Positions 1 to 12,833 of a stretch of DNA of 64,000 nt are shown here, one piece after another. The DNA lies in assembly GCF_009389715.1 (NCBI RefSeq), contig NW_024068188.1, forward strand, positions 142,784 to 206,783, in the 5' to 3' direction. Source of the stretch: Phoenix dactylifera. Taxonomy: Eukaryota > Streptophyta > Magnoliopsida > Arecales > Arecaceae. The position numbers were made by a program, and so were the translations under genes. How positions within the stretch are numbered: the stretch's first letter is position 1; the number at the start of each line of letters is the position of its first letter. Below the pieces are notes generated by a model that was given only the letters and a program-made list of their open reading frames with translations, was not told the origin of the DNA and searched no databases.

Positions 1-1550
1 ATTAATCCAAATCTGATATTTATTAAATAAGTCAAAATTTTAAATTTGAATTAAATCTGTTTATTAAATAAATAATTTGATTTGATCCACATAACTTATT
101 TATTGAATAGATTAGATGGATTTTTAATAAGTTAAATGGATTTAAACATAATAAACAGGTTAAGCAACTTAGGTTAAACAAGTCAGAAATAGGTTAAATA
201 GATTTCAAACAGATTAAATTAGTTTTAAAGAGGTTAAATGGGTTGGGTTATAACTTGACCCGATTATGAAATGAATTAAATAGGCCAAAAGGTTTAAATT
301 TGAACTCAACTTATTTAATATTTAGTTTTAGACGGATTGACTCATTTACAATCTAAACTCATTTATGTCAAACTCAAATATATTATAAGTGGGTCTTTCA
401 TAAAATGGGTTGACGGATCGGATCATAAATTACCATCCTTACCTGCTAGTCCCTACGAACATATCCATCCATATGAAATAAAAAGATTTGATTAGTGCGC
501 TCATATCTTTCTTCTAAAAATTGTATTTTTATAAGAAATGTAAAATGTGGAACTTTATCTATCATTGCTGACAACTTCAAAGCCGTCTATTGCAAATAGT
601 GTCACTCTCATTCTCTCCCGTAATTTTAAAGGAGTAGAAAAATTTATCTTCAGTCCAACCACAAGGCTTCTAGCCGAAATAACATCATTGTCTAATTATA
701 TTATTTATTCTACTTCAATAACAAGTCTAGAAAACACCGAAATTTAAAAGAGATTCTTACTGTACCAATCCTCTCCTTTTGTCTTTTCACCCACATGGAC
801 CTCAATTCTCCTCTACTCCCCCAAACCATTTAACTGTATTTTCTCCATCTTTTGTGGTTTTATATACTGATACTAGTCACCATGTATAACCCAAACTATA
901 GCTATTCTCTCCTATATATAGTCATCGAAGTAAATGTAACATGGCCATGGACGATAATTAATCAACAAGAGTAAAGATAAAATCTATTTCGAATCTACTA
1001 CAAAGCAAGGGACGCTCTTTTCCATATGCATCCTCGGTTCTTGTTAATATACTCTATGACCACCCAAAAGTTCACCATGTAATACCAAGACATTGACAAC
1101 AAGATCATTTGGGAGGCCATCAAGTTATGATCACTTTACAGATCGAGTCTATTGAAGTCACTAGTAGGATTCATAGTGTGTGTGTGTGTGTGTTTTTTTT
1201 TCTCGTTTTTTTGCAGCGCTTACTGTTTTGTCCATAAATAAGGCTTATGTATGGTGTAATGGCCATGATTGAGGAGGGCCATACAGGTATCATATGGGTT
1301 ATACTCAACCATGGCAATTGTGATTGGCAAGCTGGCTTTCTTGTGTCCAACCACATACTGGAGAGGATCCGGTTCCTTGCTTCTTCGTCTTTTCCATTCC
1401 TTCGATTCTATTGTTTACTACATGCACCGCACGTCACCCCATGGTTGAATTCGACTGTCTCTAGTTCAAACCATGGATTGAAAAGGATCCCAACTCTTTT
1501 TTTATATATTATTTTTATTAAAAAAACATCTAATTCTATTTTTTAGCACT
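1..1550. other. AT-rich intergenic DNA, repeat-like
   Basis: No gene is recognised here. The first ~430 bases are low-complexity and rich in variants of 'ttaaatgg', 'tttattaaat' and 'gggttgac'. This resembles stretches at 15230-15600 and 56250-56460, so it is probably a dispersed non-coding repeat. A short GT tract lies at about 1175-1192. Open frames here are short and have no recognisable similarity. Confidence 0.4.
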
Positions 1551-1557
1551 CGTATTG

Positions 1558-1663
1558 CACGTGTGACTTTCTGGTTAAAAAAAAAAAAAAAAAAAAAAAA
1601 CCCGTCGCCACCGTCACGTGTCCAGTCGGTCCATCCGAACGTCAGCCCTGTAATCAGCACGTG
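1558..1663 (+). promoter_or_regulatory. Three G-box (CACGTG) motifs upstream of MCTS1
   Basis: Palindromic CACGTG occurs at 1558-1563, 1615-1620 and 1658-1663, within 330 bases upstream of the MCTS1 start codon. A run of 24 A at 1577-1600 separates the first from the other two. G-boxes are bound by plant bZIP and bHLH factors (established knowledge). That they control MCTS1 is inference from position. The transcription start is not visible, so some copies could lie in the 5' UTR. Confidence 0.5.
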
Positions 1664-1888
1664 CCCGTTCCAACCGGGTAATAAGCCGTGCCGGCGTATC
1701 GCCGAGCTATCCGTAACCCATCCTCGCCCGCTGCCGACTCCCCCTCGGGCCCAATCTCTGCGCTCCACTCTGCCGCGCCCCCAACTTCGTCGTCTTGTCT
1801 CTCTGAACTTCTTCGCCCGAAGCCCTCGTTGCTGTCCCTTTGGATCACTTCGGCCTCCGATCTCTCCTTCCCTCTTCCAGGTTCCAAT

Positions 1889-4800
1889 ATGTTTAAAAAG
1901 TGAGCTCCCTTTTCGTTTTCTTTTTCTCTCCTAAGATTTTTAGGGCATCACTTTTTTTAATCCTCTCAAGAAGTTTGGACGGACTTTTTTCCTAATTTCT
2001 TTAAAAGATCCTTGTTTTACAGTCTATCAGGTAATCCCTCGATTCTGCTAATTATGTTTTTGTTGGTCGATTAATTTGCTCGAGGTTTTCTCTAAGGTAT
2101 TAAACTCCAATGCGTGCTGTTTTAGGGTTTCAAATCCTGATTCTTTTTTTATCTCGTTAATGTTTTTCTGTAATGTATGTGTATTATCCTTGCCAGAGAA
2201 ATATGTATTTATCTTCTTTGCGGGATTGGATCTAGTAAGGTGGATATTGGGAGCACAAATTTTGAGTTTGTACCCAGTTTTTGGTGTCCGATTGTTACAG
2301 GGAGTTAATTTTAAGTGTAATTTTAGTTAACAATGCAAATTTTATTTATTATTGAGGTACTGCCTGTAGGAAAGAGTTCGAACGTTTTGGAATGTGAATG
2401 AAGTTAACATTGGACTGCAAGATGCCTTATTGAGTATTCTTTATGTATTGTAGATCAGCAAGTATCGTCATGGTAGAATTTGGACTCTAGATCTTGTATT
2501 CTTATCTGTTTTCGCTGTGAATTATGTGATATAAGATGGCTCACCTTATCCCATGGACCATTTCGTGTCTGAGGTAATGTGGCTAGAGAACTTGGAACTG
2601 GAGTATATGGAATAGTGGAGTGTCAGCGTGAGGATAAGGATTTCAATGTGAATTACATGAGATCTTAGAAGAAATTTGTGTTTGATGTGAAGAAGGAAGC
2701 CAATGCTTTGATTAAAAATGGGAGGCAGAGAAGTGATATCGTGTATTGGGGTTATGACAAGTGAGTTGGCATCGAGAGAGCATTGAAGGTTTGATCTCCT
2801 TACATGGTATATAACAAAATTATCTGCGCTTTGGATTTGTGGAAGATAATATGAGAAGTCAAAGGATGTGGAGGGAGGAGTTGATTCATTGAAAGGTGCT
2901 GGCGATTTCTCAATCCATAGTGTTGTCTTGTTTGAGGTATAGATTTAATAAACATACTAAGATAAAAACTCTAGTGATTGGATAAAAACTCTAGTAACCT
3001 ATTATGTGGATAATTTGGGAGGATTGATTAGGGGTGCAAAGAATTACCTTTAAACATCCATAGTCATGTGGATGAATAGACTACAACCATAATGTAGCCT
3101 ATAACATGGAGAAGTTGTTAAAACCTCCTAGATTATTTAGCTGTCAGCGATCCATTATGTGGGAGATGACTGATGAGGATAAAGCCAATCTTTGGGGTTT
3201 ACGTTTGTGAAGTGGCTATTGAGAGGATTCCGCACCCATCCACAAAGACAAGATGTTTCATGGTAAAAATTGTGATTATCACACAGCATATGGGTGGAAA
3301 ACTTGCAGTAGCTAATTGTGAAATAATATTTTGGTTTTCTTACTTTTGAAATTCTCCTACATAATAACATTGGGAGGAACATTTTTTAATCCTTGGTTTT
3401 GTACTATTATTTAAAGCATGTTTGGATATTCCTACAGGATTGGGCTGAAAATTCTGTAGGAATTGAGCCTATTAGCCTATCTAGCTTACATTTTCTAAGA
3501 GCCTATCTAAATCTAGCCCAGATCCTAGCTTTTCGACCGCATGGAGGTCTTTTTTTCTTTCCATAGGATGTGGGTTGGGTGGTGTCTAGTTGATACAGTG
3601 CGATGCTTAAATAGATGGCCTAATCTACGAATCCTATAGGATTTTCAGTCTAATCTTGTAGGAATATCCAAACAAGCCCTTAGAGGTAAATCTTTGCTAA
3701 GCGAATCTTGACAAAAGGAGAATCAAAGTGGGCTGTCATGAACATTTGTCCTTCTAGAAGATGATTTTCTGGAGCGCTAGATTTTAGGCTTTTACACTTC
3801 AATCGACCTTGTTGATATGGTGGCAGATGATTAGCATTCGTAATTACTCCACTATGAACTATGCCTTTCTTGCTAAATATAGAAAAGAGATAATTAGAGT
3901 CTGATGGTGAATTTAGAAATAGAAGAACATGCAAATATTTTGAAAATAGGTGTTGAACATTGATGAGGTGTTTAGCTAGATTAAATTGTTGTTTTTGAGC
4001 AGTAAGAGAGATTCTTACCTCAAAGGGGATGTCTTATATGGATTGATGGTTCACTCAACATCTTCTTTCTTGTCGTCTTCATCCTTCAAGTTATGCTCCT
4101 CACTTTAGGGCTCCACCCGTTAGACACATGCACTAAATTAGTTGTATATTTGTGGCCTTTTGCTGACTAATTTTTTTGTTCTTTTCTTGGTTGCTAATTC
4201 TCTGAATTCTGTACAGTTCACAACAAAAAAATTTAACAATACCATTCTAGGTGAATATGAAAAACTTGTGGCAAATTATGTTATGAAGGACTATTGTTGG
4301 ATTATGTTCATGAAGGGATTAAAATGAGGTTTGATAATAACAATTTCTATCTCAAGAGTGTGATGTTTTGTACTTGTGAGATTGGCCCTTGTGTCTCCAC
4401 CCTCTTCTTCCCCTTTGACTGAGATTCATAAAGAGGTAATGTAGAATCCTGTTACGGAAATCAGGATGTGCCTAGGGATGCAAATAGCTGGAAGGTAAAG
4501 CCATCTTCTTTCATTTTTCCACAGAGGCTTCTGGCGCATTTTCAGAAGAAAACCTTCCAGTGCCTCCTATTTTCTAATGCAGTACTTATAAAGGATAGAA
4601 TGATTGTTATGGAGATACTCGTATTACCGTAATTCATGATGACGATCTATCATAAATGTTGTCAGTCCTGTAAAAGTTGCCTACGAGGTACACAAAAAGG
4701 TTGTTTGATTTTAGTGATCATCAGAGACCTCAATTGTCATGGCATCTTCTTTTTGCCACATGCTTATGAAGAACCTTTTCTTCTGAGGAATGACATAGTC

Positions 4801-7800
4801 TGATATGCATACTTGTAAAGTTTCGACTGGAATTTTATTTATGGACTTAAAGTTAACTAGTCATAACTATGTGCAGATAGGAAAATAAATAAATAAATTA
4901 GAATTAGTTGAGCCAAATAGCAGCATCTCGAGGATGGTTTCTACAAGCATCAAAAAGCTTGAAGCATCGAAGTGTAAAAGCAAGGATAAGTTATAAATCT
5001 GGATCATCCTTAGTACAAGGGACTATGCACATGAGTTTTGCATCGATCTTGATGCTTTTTTATGCATTCTTGAACTGCAGTCAGTCAGGTGAGAAATAAT
5101 TGAAGCCTGTAGTTTATCCACTCCTTTCCGTTATTAGGTTTGGAAATTACTCTTGTAGGAAAAAGTGGTTGGACAAGATCTGAAATGCAAAACCCAAATA
5201 AATATACATAACTTTTTTTTACTATAAATGGGAGATGAATTTTTAAGATCTTTGCTCTGTGTGAACTTCAATTACAAGGTTTTGATAAGTACAGTAATGT
5301 CTTGGCTTGCAAAATTTTCTCTTTCTTGAAGTATGCCAACAAACTTTCACTTTCTCTTTGAAGGTTCTCCTTTGAAGATATATCTGCACAAAACCAAGTG
5401 AAGGCATCTGTACAGCGGAAGATTCGACAAAGTATTGCTGATGAGGTTTGTGTTAAATTTGAAGAGTAACTTTTGCTTGATTACTTTGCCCTTCTGATTA
5501 TATTAAGGCAATATGTTTTACTCTTGTTTATATCTTTGATGAGATTACTTGTTTTGCAGTACCCTGGCCTTGAACCTTTGTTAGATGACCTGCTTCCAAA
5601 GAAATCACCTCTAATTGTTGCAAAATGGTCAGTCCAATCTTTTCTCCATGTTTTTGTACTTTTTTCCTCAAAACTGAGGTATATGTTCATTATTGGTGAT
5701 TTATTTATAACATTAGTGGTTACTCTATTTGTTACATGCTGGTTTAATCATGTTCACAAAAGGAAATCGGAACTGAAATTTGAATTGATGATGTATTTTT
5801 CTAGGGTGTTTCCTTTTATACTCTCAATTTTTCATTTTATATATAACCTGGATCACAATAAAACCAAATAGGTCGAGATGTGGTTGGCTAGCTATTAAAT
5901 TTTTTTGATTATTATAATTAGTGTCTGGGTTTGTTCTCTTATTATAACCATTTAGCTATAGAGCTGCGAAACAACATGTGCTCTATTGTGGATTGACTAG
6001 TTTTCAAATTATCATCCTTCAAAATGTTCCATCTTACCTGGTTCAGCATCTATCACTGCTAGCCTCATTATTTAACACTAGATCATCCATATCTGATCTG
6101 TTATCACCTTGTCGTGGATATGTGCATGCAACTATAACAGGTTTAAAGTGGTTCAAGCATCAAGAGCACCTTTGTAGCATGCTGCAATTAGAAATTTTCT
6201 TTGTTCTTCCACAGTTAGTTCTCACATTGGTTCTGCTCCTTCAATAATGCTTCTATCTGTTCTCTAAATCGATAGATTAAAGAGGAGCATCTCTCTTTTT
6301 CACATGAAAAATCTTGTCCAAAGGTATACTGATTTCTTAAGAATTTTCTGCTTACAGATCAACCTACTATTCCCGTAGCTTTATAGTAAGACCTTTCTGT
6401 CCAAAGGTAAACTTCAATTTGACTATTATCAACATTTTCCATGCTTACTGGTATTATCAGTCTTCCTCTCTAATCGACAATTATTTTCCATATATAAAGA
6501 CTGAAGACAGTAAATCAAATCAAAAGGCTATTTGATCCAATTAACCTGATTCCATGTCAGTTTTTCACACAATGTTAGTGTTTATTAGTGCATCTTCCTT
6601 TACTTCTTTTATTTGCAAAGTTGTCTTTACTTGCCAAAATTGTCTACCGATGCAAATGCAATTTATGCTCCCTTTGGTGTAGAACTCCTCAGAAGTATGT
6701 TGTAATATCTTCCTCATCCTAATCTGTCCATTCACAACCCCATCCTTTCATGGATGAGAGAGTATCATAAGATTGTTCAGAACAAAGTAGAACTAGAAGT
6801 TTTGTTTCTTGCAATCTTATTAGGATGATGAGAGCAGTGAAAAGGTGCATTTGGAAGAAACTAGCGTTGAGTAAATAACCTTCCATCCTTAAAATTTATT
6901 CTATATGATATTGAAAGCTACAGGTGTGATCCAAACTCATATACCTCCTCATCCTCGACTAGAAGACTAATCCTATATTTCATCCTTCGAAATGTCCCCC
7001 TTATGGCAAGTGGAAGAGCTATCCAAGCTAACCTCCCATTCTTTGGAAAAGGAAATTATGATCATTGTTCCATCAAATAAATTGATTTATGTAAGTCTTT
7101 GTGAAGGAAGGATGTGAACTAAAAGCTGCCAAAACTTAAAAGCGGCAGCGAAGAAAAGAATGATTTATCATGTTATCTGCTTCCTTGCTGTTCTCATTTG
7201 AATATAACTGTTCTTCAAAAGGGAGCCTATGCCATTTTGTGCATCAGCGCTGAAGCAGGTCAACATAACATTTATCAATGATCTCTTTATGATATTTTTG
7301 ATGACAAAAAAAGCTTCCAAATCCTTCTGTAGTGTTGTTTGTTTTGGCACAGAGCTGTACGCACCCGAGAACAGCATGGTACGTGCCTTGCCAGCTATTG
7401 ACTGGTGATTTCATGCTACTGCCCACAAGCACTTAAATCCTAGCTCTGAATTCATCATTAGTTTATCTTTAAAATCACGCTGACTAAAGTAGACCGAAAG
7501 AAAATTTAGTCCCAAGGAAAATAGAGGCTACCTAAATTTTTCATGGTGGAGTGATCTAGTCCCCTTTCCATCATAAGGAAAACTAAAGAATTCTCTGCTC
7601 ATCAGATTTGATGAAATTCCTCCTGACTTTAGGATGCCATGCTTTCCAAAGTCAAGTCAACAACCTGCCAAATCCTTCCATTGTTCAAATTCCAGCGAAG
7701 GCTGAAATCTTAATGTGCTGGTTACTACAAAAAAATATGTGCACACTAATTTCTGAGTTTCTAGCGAAAGTTCATTCTTTCTATAACCCTTTACTTACCC

Positions 7801-10800
7801 ACCATGACCAAATTCTATTAGTTATTACTGTGCCCATAGTGGTTTATATTATTGTCATCTTTTTCTGCCTCTTGTCTCGTAGTCTTCCAGAGTCTCTAAA
7901 GTTGAATCTTTTACACATGCACACACATCACTGACTTTCCCTACTTTCTTCCTTTCTTTACAGTATCCTTTAATTTGTCCCAGTTTTGCAAGGACTTTTC
8001 ATGATGCTGATTGGGTATTTCTTTTTAAGTACATGTGCAACTTATTAGCTTTGTTTTTAATATTAGTAGAATTTTGTGCTTTTATCTACATTATTGATGC
8101 TTACATAGAGATAAAAAAGTCCTAAAGTTTTTTCCTTTGAGCAAGGAGGTTTCAGAATAGGAACAAGATCCAGAAAAGAAATCAGTTTGGGAATAAGAGC
8201 AAAAAGAAAATGAAAAATGTGAACCATAGAATGTAATGATGCATCTTTGATGGTGATATAAGGATGGTTTCTGAGAAAATTTCTTTTGCAATGTAGAAGT
8301 TATTTAGAGTTTGCTTTATATGATTCTATGAATCTTGCATGCTTGTCATGCTACTGCTCAGTAATGTATGTTGTACAATTTCGTGTAAAGTGGATCCTTT
8401 AGAACTTTTCTGGTCACTTTGAAGAGTTGTTTGTTTAGATCATTAAATGTCATAAGGTTTAGTACTGAAATGCTAAACTGTTCTCGTCAATTTGTGTGTA
8501 ATATTTGGTTTTCTAGTTGTCTATGATATTAAATGATGAAACTGGATTTTCCTTAACTGAAATTCTGATTAATTTATTTTTTTGTTTAGCCAAAATCATC
8601 TGAATCTTGTCGTAGTGAACAATGTACCACTGTTTTTCAATGTTCGAGATGGTCCTTACATGCCAACTTTGAGGCTTCTTCATCAATGTAAAGTATTTCC
8701 TTGGCCCTTCATCTTCTTATATGTTCGTTGCTTTGTACAAGGTTAAGCTCCAAGCTTTACAATATTTGGGGTATTTTTGGTTTTATGATTTTGGTAATGT
8801 TCCTTATTTTTTTTGACCTTGCTAAAGAATTATGAGCCTATTAAGCTTACTTTATTTTAATTTATGCAACATATTATTTGTTTGAGCTGTGGTGTAGTTG
8901 GCCTAGGGGCAGACAAATTGTGGAACCCCATGGGAGATGCGACCACTGAAAAATGCATCTTGTTTGAGTCTTACTGATAACTTAATATTGAGGAATTATT
9001 TTTCCATCTAAGTTTTTTTGGTTCTCATCCTTTCTCTTATTCTGTCTCAGATCCAGATATAATGAAAAAGTTTCAAGTGGATCGAGGTGCGATAAAATTT
9101 GTTCTTTCTGGTGCTAACATCATGTGCCCTGGTCTGACATCCCCTGGTGGCGCTTTGGATGATGAAGTATTGGAGGAAACCCCTGTGGTACACATTCCCT
9201 GTTACAAGTCATTGCATGAGTTGATTTATATTTTAGAATATAAAATTTAGTCCCTGTGACTTCATCTAGTCAAGGTTGAACTTGTCGACCTGCATACATC
9301 AGTTGCTAGGCTACTTTATGGAGTAGCCATAGATCAAATTGGCATCATTGAACAAGTTCAACTGTTCGGTGACCAGAAATTCTGGGTTATTGGCTCCTTA
9401 GGAGGTACTGATGTGGTATATTGACCTGCGAGAGTTGATTGAATAGTTATTGCTATAACCTGTGTAAATTTGAAGCAGCCAAGCATCTTTAATATAGACT
9501 CCTTTATTAAGTGTTTCTTTTGTACAACTAATATATGAGTGCTTTTATGTTGTGGATATTTTCTGATTTATGTGACTTCATAATTTTCAGGCCATAATGT
9601 CTGAAGGAAAACAACATGCTTTGGCAATTGGATATACAAAAATGTCAGCAAAAGATATGTAAGTTTTACTGTTTGAATTCTTTTCTTTCTTAACCTTGTT
9701 TTTAAGCTTTAATATTTTGATGTTCCACAGGTCAATTGCATTTCATTTGCTAACTATTTGCATACATATATGTCAAAATCATAATGTTTTTTTTTATTTA
9801 AAATATTCGTTTTGCGACTTAATTTCAAATTCACAATGAATGCCATTTTCCAGAAATAAAAGCCACAAATATAAGCTCTTCTTTTAGTTTAAGCTATATT
9901 GGTTGAGAGATTACAGATGCAAAGATGGAAAATTTTTGGATAAATATGTCTTGAATAGAATTTCTTGTATTATTTTGTAAACTACATACTATTTTCTGTA
10001 GGTAAGGAGGCTGTATAGGTAATTATACTATACAGAGTGAGGAATTGACAAAATATGTGGACACAAAATGTGGGTTGCCTAGACAAGAAACCTAATATCT
10101 TTTCTAAATTAAGGGCAAACAATGATTCTCTCATTTATGAATGAGATTATGGTAGAACTATTCATGTTGTTCGAGTCACAGGCCATTGTTGAGTGTTTCT
10201 TGATTTTAATTCTTGAAACATAAATAGTCCTTTAATTTCTCTTGTTGTAAAGTGTCCAAAGGACTGCTAAGGTTAAACTAGGTGAACAGGTTACTTAAAT
10301 AAATCTTGTCATAAGGTTGTCAACAGCATCCTCAAAGTTTTTGTCCAAATAATGCAAGAAATTCACAATGAGAAAAAGATTTTTCAGTTGTTTTCTCAAT
10401 GATTTTGTAACACTGAGTAACCAAGAACTCATTGAATTTCTTTTTATTAAAACCACCTTTATTAGTAATGCTATAGGATATGCATAAGGGTGGGGACGAC
10501 TGAGGGTGTTTCCAGCTCAACTTTACTAGCTTGAATAGGTTCTTTAAACACTATATGGGCAAGAAAATTTTTTCGGTTTCAGTAAGCTTTCTCTCGAATA
10601 AGGGAACTATGCTATATCTCTCTTTTCTTCACTTGAAAGCCCCTTGAAATCTGGAAGGCAATAATCAGTGTCCACAGTCATAATAATAATTGATAGTGTT
10701 CTGAAACATGGCCACAATATGTAGGCAGTCAAATGCCTATAGTACATGTTCAGTGTGAATGCGTAGTGCATGTACAGCTGGCATTTTTTGAAAGGTTTTA

Positions 10801-12833
10801 AAAAAGTAAATAATATACATAAAGGTATAATAATTGCAATAACAACAAGAGGAACATTAATAAAAATAGTAAATGACAATCACTTCTTTCTCCTTGTACT
10901 TAAAACCAAATAGCAATAATTATCATTTTTATCAAATTAACATGATTAGCAATACTTGCATTTGGCCTAGCCATAACCAGCATCTAGCTCAACTGAATTC
11001 ACAATGCTCGCATGGGCCCAGGAGTGGGCCACATATGAGGCTTCATAATGCAAATTGGGCTGCTTGTTCAATATATATAGGCCGGCTGCATATAGTAACT
11101 ACATTTAAAGCATGTGGTATGGTCAGGGAACGACATTTGTAAGATGGATGCTGTGATACTCAGTTTCTAAGTATGATGCATTGCAGAGGCCTGACTCATG
11201 GAAACCTTATTGCCAAGTTGTGGGGCATGGTAAAATAAAGTTCAAGTGTTCTGCATAAACGAGAAAAGTGAAGATGTGGTGTTGTATGAAATAATTATAA
11301 TTTCTTGCCATCCCAGCATGCATATATGCATGTGTGGCTGGGGTTTTCTCCCCTCTATTTATCTACTATCTCCAACCATCTGGTACGCACCCATCCTCAT
11401 CAGCAAATGATGATATGGTCATGCTTGGCATTATCCCTTTATCTAGTATATCCAACCTCTTCAGCAAATGATTAAGCGGCCATGCTTGGCATTTCCTGAC
11501 AGCAAAGCTTGGCTCTTCCAAGTTTATGAAACTGGTTTTCTTGGCCATCTTGGCTGGTGACCTAAACGAAATGATGGAGATCTCAGTTTTTCTTGGCCCA
11601 GAAGGAGAAATGGTGAAAAATAAAAGAAAAAAGGGGGAAACATCTAGCATCTGAGATTTTTGGAGATCATGGCCTTTATTATAGGATCCAAGATATCAGA
11701 ATCTCGGCCGTTATGGTAAACATGGATTTAATTACCATATTAGGGTATTTATGTGAGTAATTATTAAAATTTTAATTTAAATTCATAACAGTCCGATTAG
11801 GAATTATCAGTTGACATGGTGGAATGTATCAGTATCTGTTGGCCAAGATAATCAGGCTGAGATATCAGTTATGTCATATCAATAGGTGCCCGATACCAAT
11901 ACAAGCTGATATCTCTGCTGAGATGGAAAACTGGGCTTCATCCTACTGAGGCTCCTTTGAAAACTTTTCTTTCCCCAAGTGTAATTGAACAGGTATGTAT
12001 GACCTTATATAACTAGAATTTTCCCTTGGGCGCTTGTCGATGCCCTTCTAGTGTATGTGTGGCTCTCATTGTTCAGGAATGATATATTGGTGTCAAACGG
12101 TATCTCAAGCAGAACATATTGGGCTATTTCAAATTGTGTTATATTTTCTTTTTCTGTTTTCAAGTACCTTGTGTTAAAGGATGTATTTTGTTGCTGCAGT
12201 AGGACTATCAACAAGGGAATTGGAGTTGATAATATGCACTATCTAAATGATGGCCTCTGGAAGGTATGATTTCTTCTTTTCTTGTCTGAATGGCTCTTAT
12301 TGGTCATTTCTGTTATGAGCAAGCTAGAACATTGTAGCACCAAAGCACTTTAGAAAGGTAATTCGTACAATTATCTTAACATAATCCTTGAGGGATAAAA
12401 GGAGCTTTTCAATCCACCGGATCTTTGTCTAATAATTACACTATGGTTCATCTGTAAGCTTCAGGCTCTAGACCAGAAAATCATTGCAGATCTTTGTTCG
12501 TTTGACTTCTCCTTCACCCAAGGAAGTGAGGGTCGAATTAATATTTATCTTTATGTTTGTGATTGCTCACCATCTATTTGAAAGGAGTCTTTGCATTCAT
12601 ATAATCTTATATTATTTTTTTAGACACATTTGAGGGAGTAGCTGGGACAGCTTCTATTGGAAAATCATTCTAATTTCTTAACATATGTACCATATCCATT
12701 GGTAGCATCATAATCATGGCATTTATTCTCATGTAATCTTTATATTTTCTTGCTAGTATCATACTTTTCTTTTGGGACTATTCTTCACGCACTGATGATT
12801 TTCTTCTGATTGCAGATGGAACGCCTAGAATGA
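1889..12833 (+). CDS. MCTS1: MCTS1/MCT-1-like translation re-initiation factor (PUA domain), 8 coding exons
   Basis: Coding exons are 1889-1899, 5364-5445, 5560-5627, 8590-8687, 9051-9187, 9591-9658, 12200-12263 and 12816-12833. All introns are GT-AG and all phases join. The sum is 546 nt, or 181 aa plus stop, the usual family length. The protein begins MFKK, continues with [20 protein letters not shown] and has the conserved [17 protein letters not shown]. The PUA RNA-binding domain is in the C-terminal half (about residues 90-170, including [22 protein letters not shown]), and the end is DGLWKMERLE. In animals MCTS1 pairs with DENR to recycle 40S subunits and support re-initiation; the same cytoplasmic role is inferred here. 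Introns 1, 3 and 6 are 2.5-3.5 kb and hold repeats. The first coding exon has only 11 nt, so simple ORF searches miss the start. There is no sign of decay. Confidence 0.93.
2570..3350 (+). pseudogene. Possible decayed coding fragment in MCTS1 intron 1
   Basis: Within intron 1 the + strand gives protein-like stretches broken by stops and frame changes. Examples are [20 protein letters not shown] (about 2690-2750) and EDKANLWG with, after a shift, [20 protein letters not shown] (about 3165-3265). The amino-acid composition and collinearity suggest an old pseudogene or retrocopy. I do not recognise the parent family. It could also be chance reading of intron sequence. Confidence 0.3.
3414..3679. 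mobile_element. Tourist-like (PIF/Harbinger) MITE in MCTS1 intron 1
   Basis: A 266-bp element starts AAGCATGTTTGGATATTCCT and ends in the near inverse AGGAATATCCAAACAAGCCC. The terminal inverted repeats extend inward for about 45-50 bp with mismatches. It is flanked on both sides by TTA (3411-3413 and 3680-3682), the 3-bp target duplication typical of PIF/Harbinger insertions. There is no coding capacity, so it is non-autonomous. Size, termini and target site all fit a Tourist-type MITE. Confidence 0.8.
11355..11510. repeat. Short imperfect tandem duplication in MCTS1 intron 6
   Basis: Two adjacent copies share 'atccaacc', 'tcagcaaatgat' and 'catgcttggcat' (about 11370-11430 and 11445-11500). 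They read as a diverged tandem duplication inside the 2541-bp intron 6. No function is apparent. Confidence 0.45.

Noticed and set aside
1688-1903. A 71-codon frame that runs in frame into the MCTS1 start and looks like a Ser-rich targeting extension
   Set aside because: Its first codon is GTG, not ATG, and there is no ATG between it and MFKK. The family-conserved start is MFKK, so an extension is not supported.
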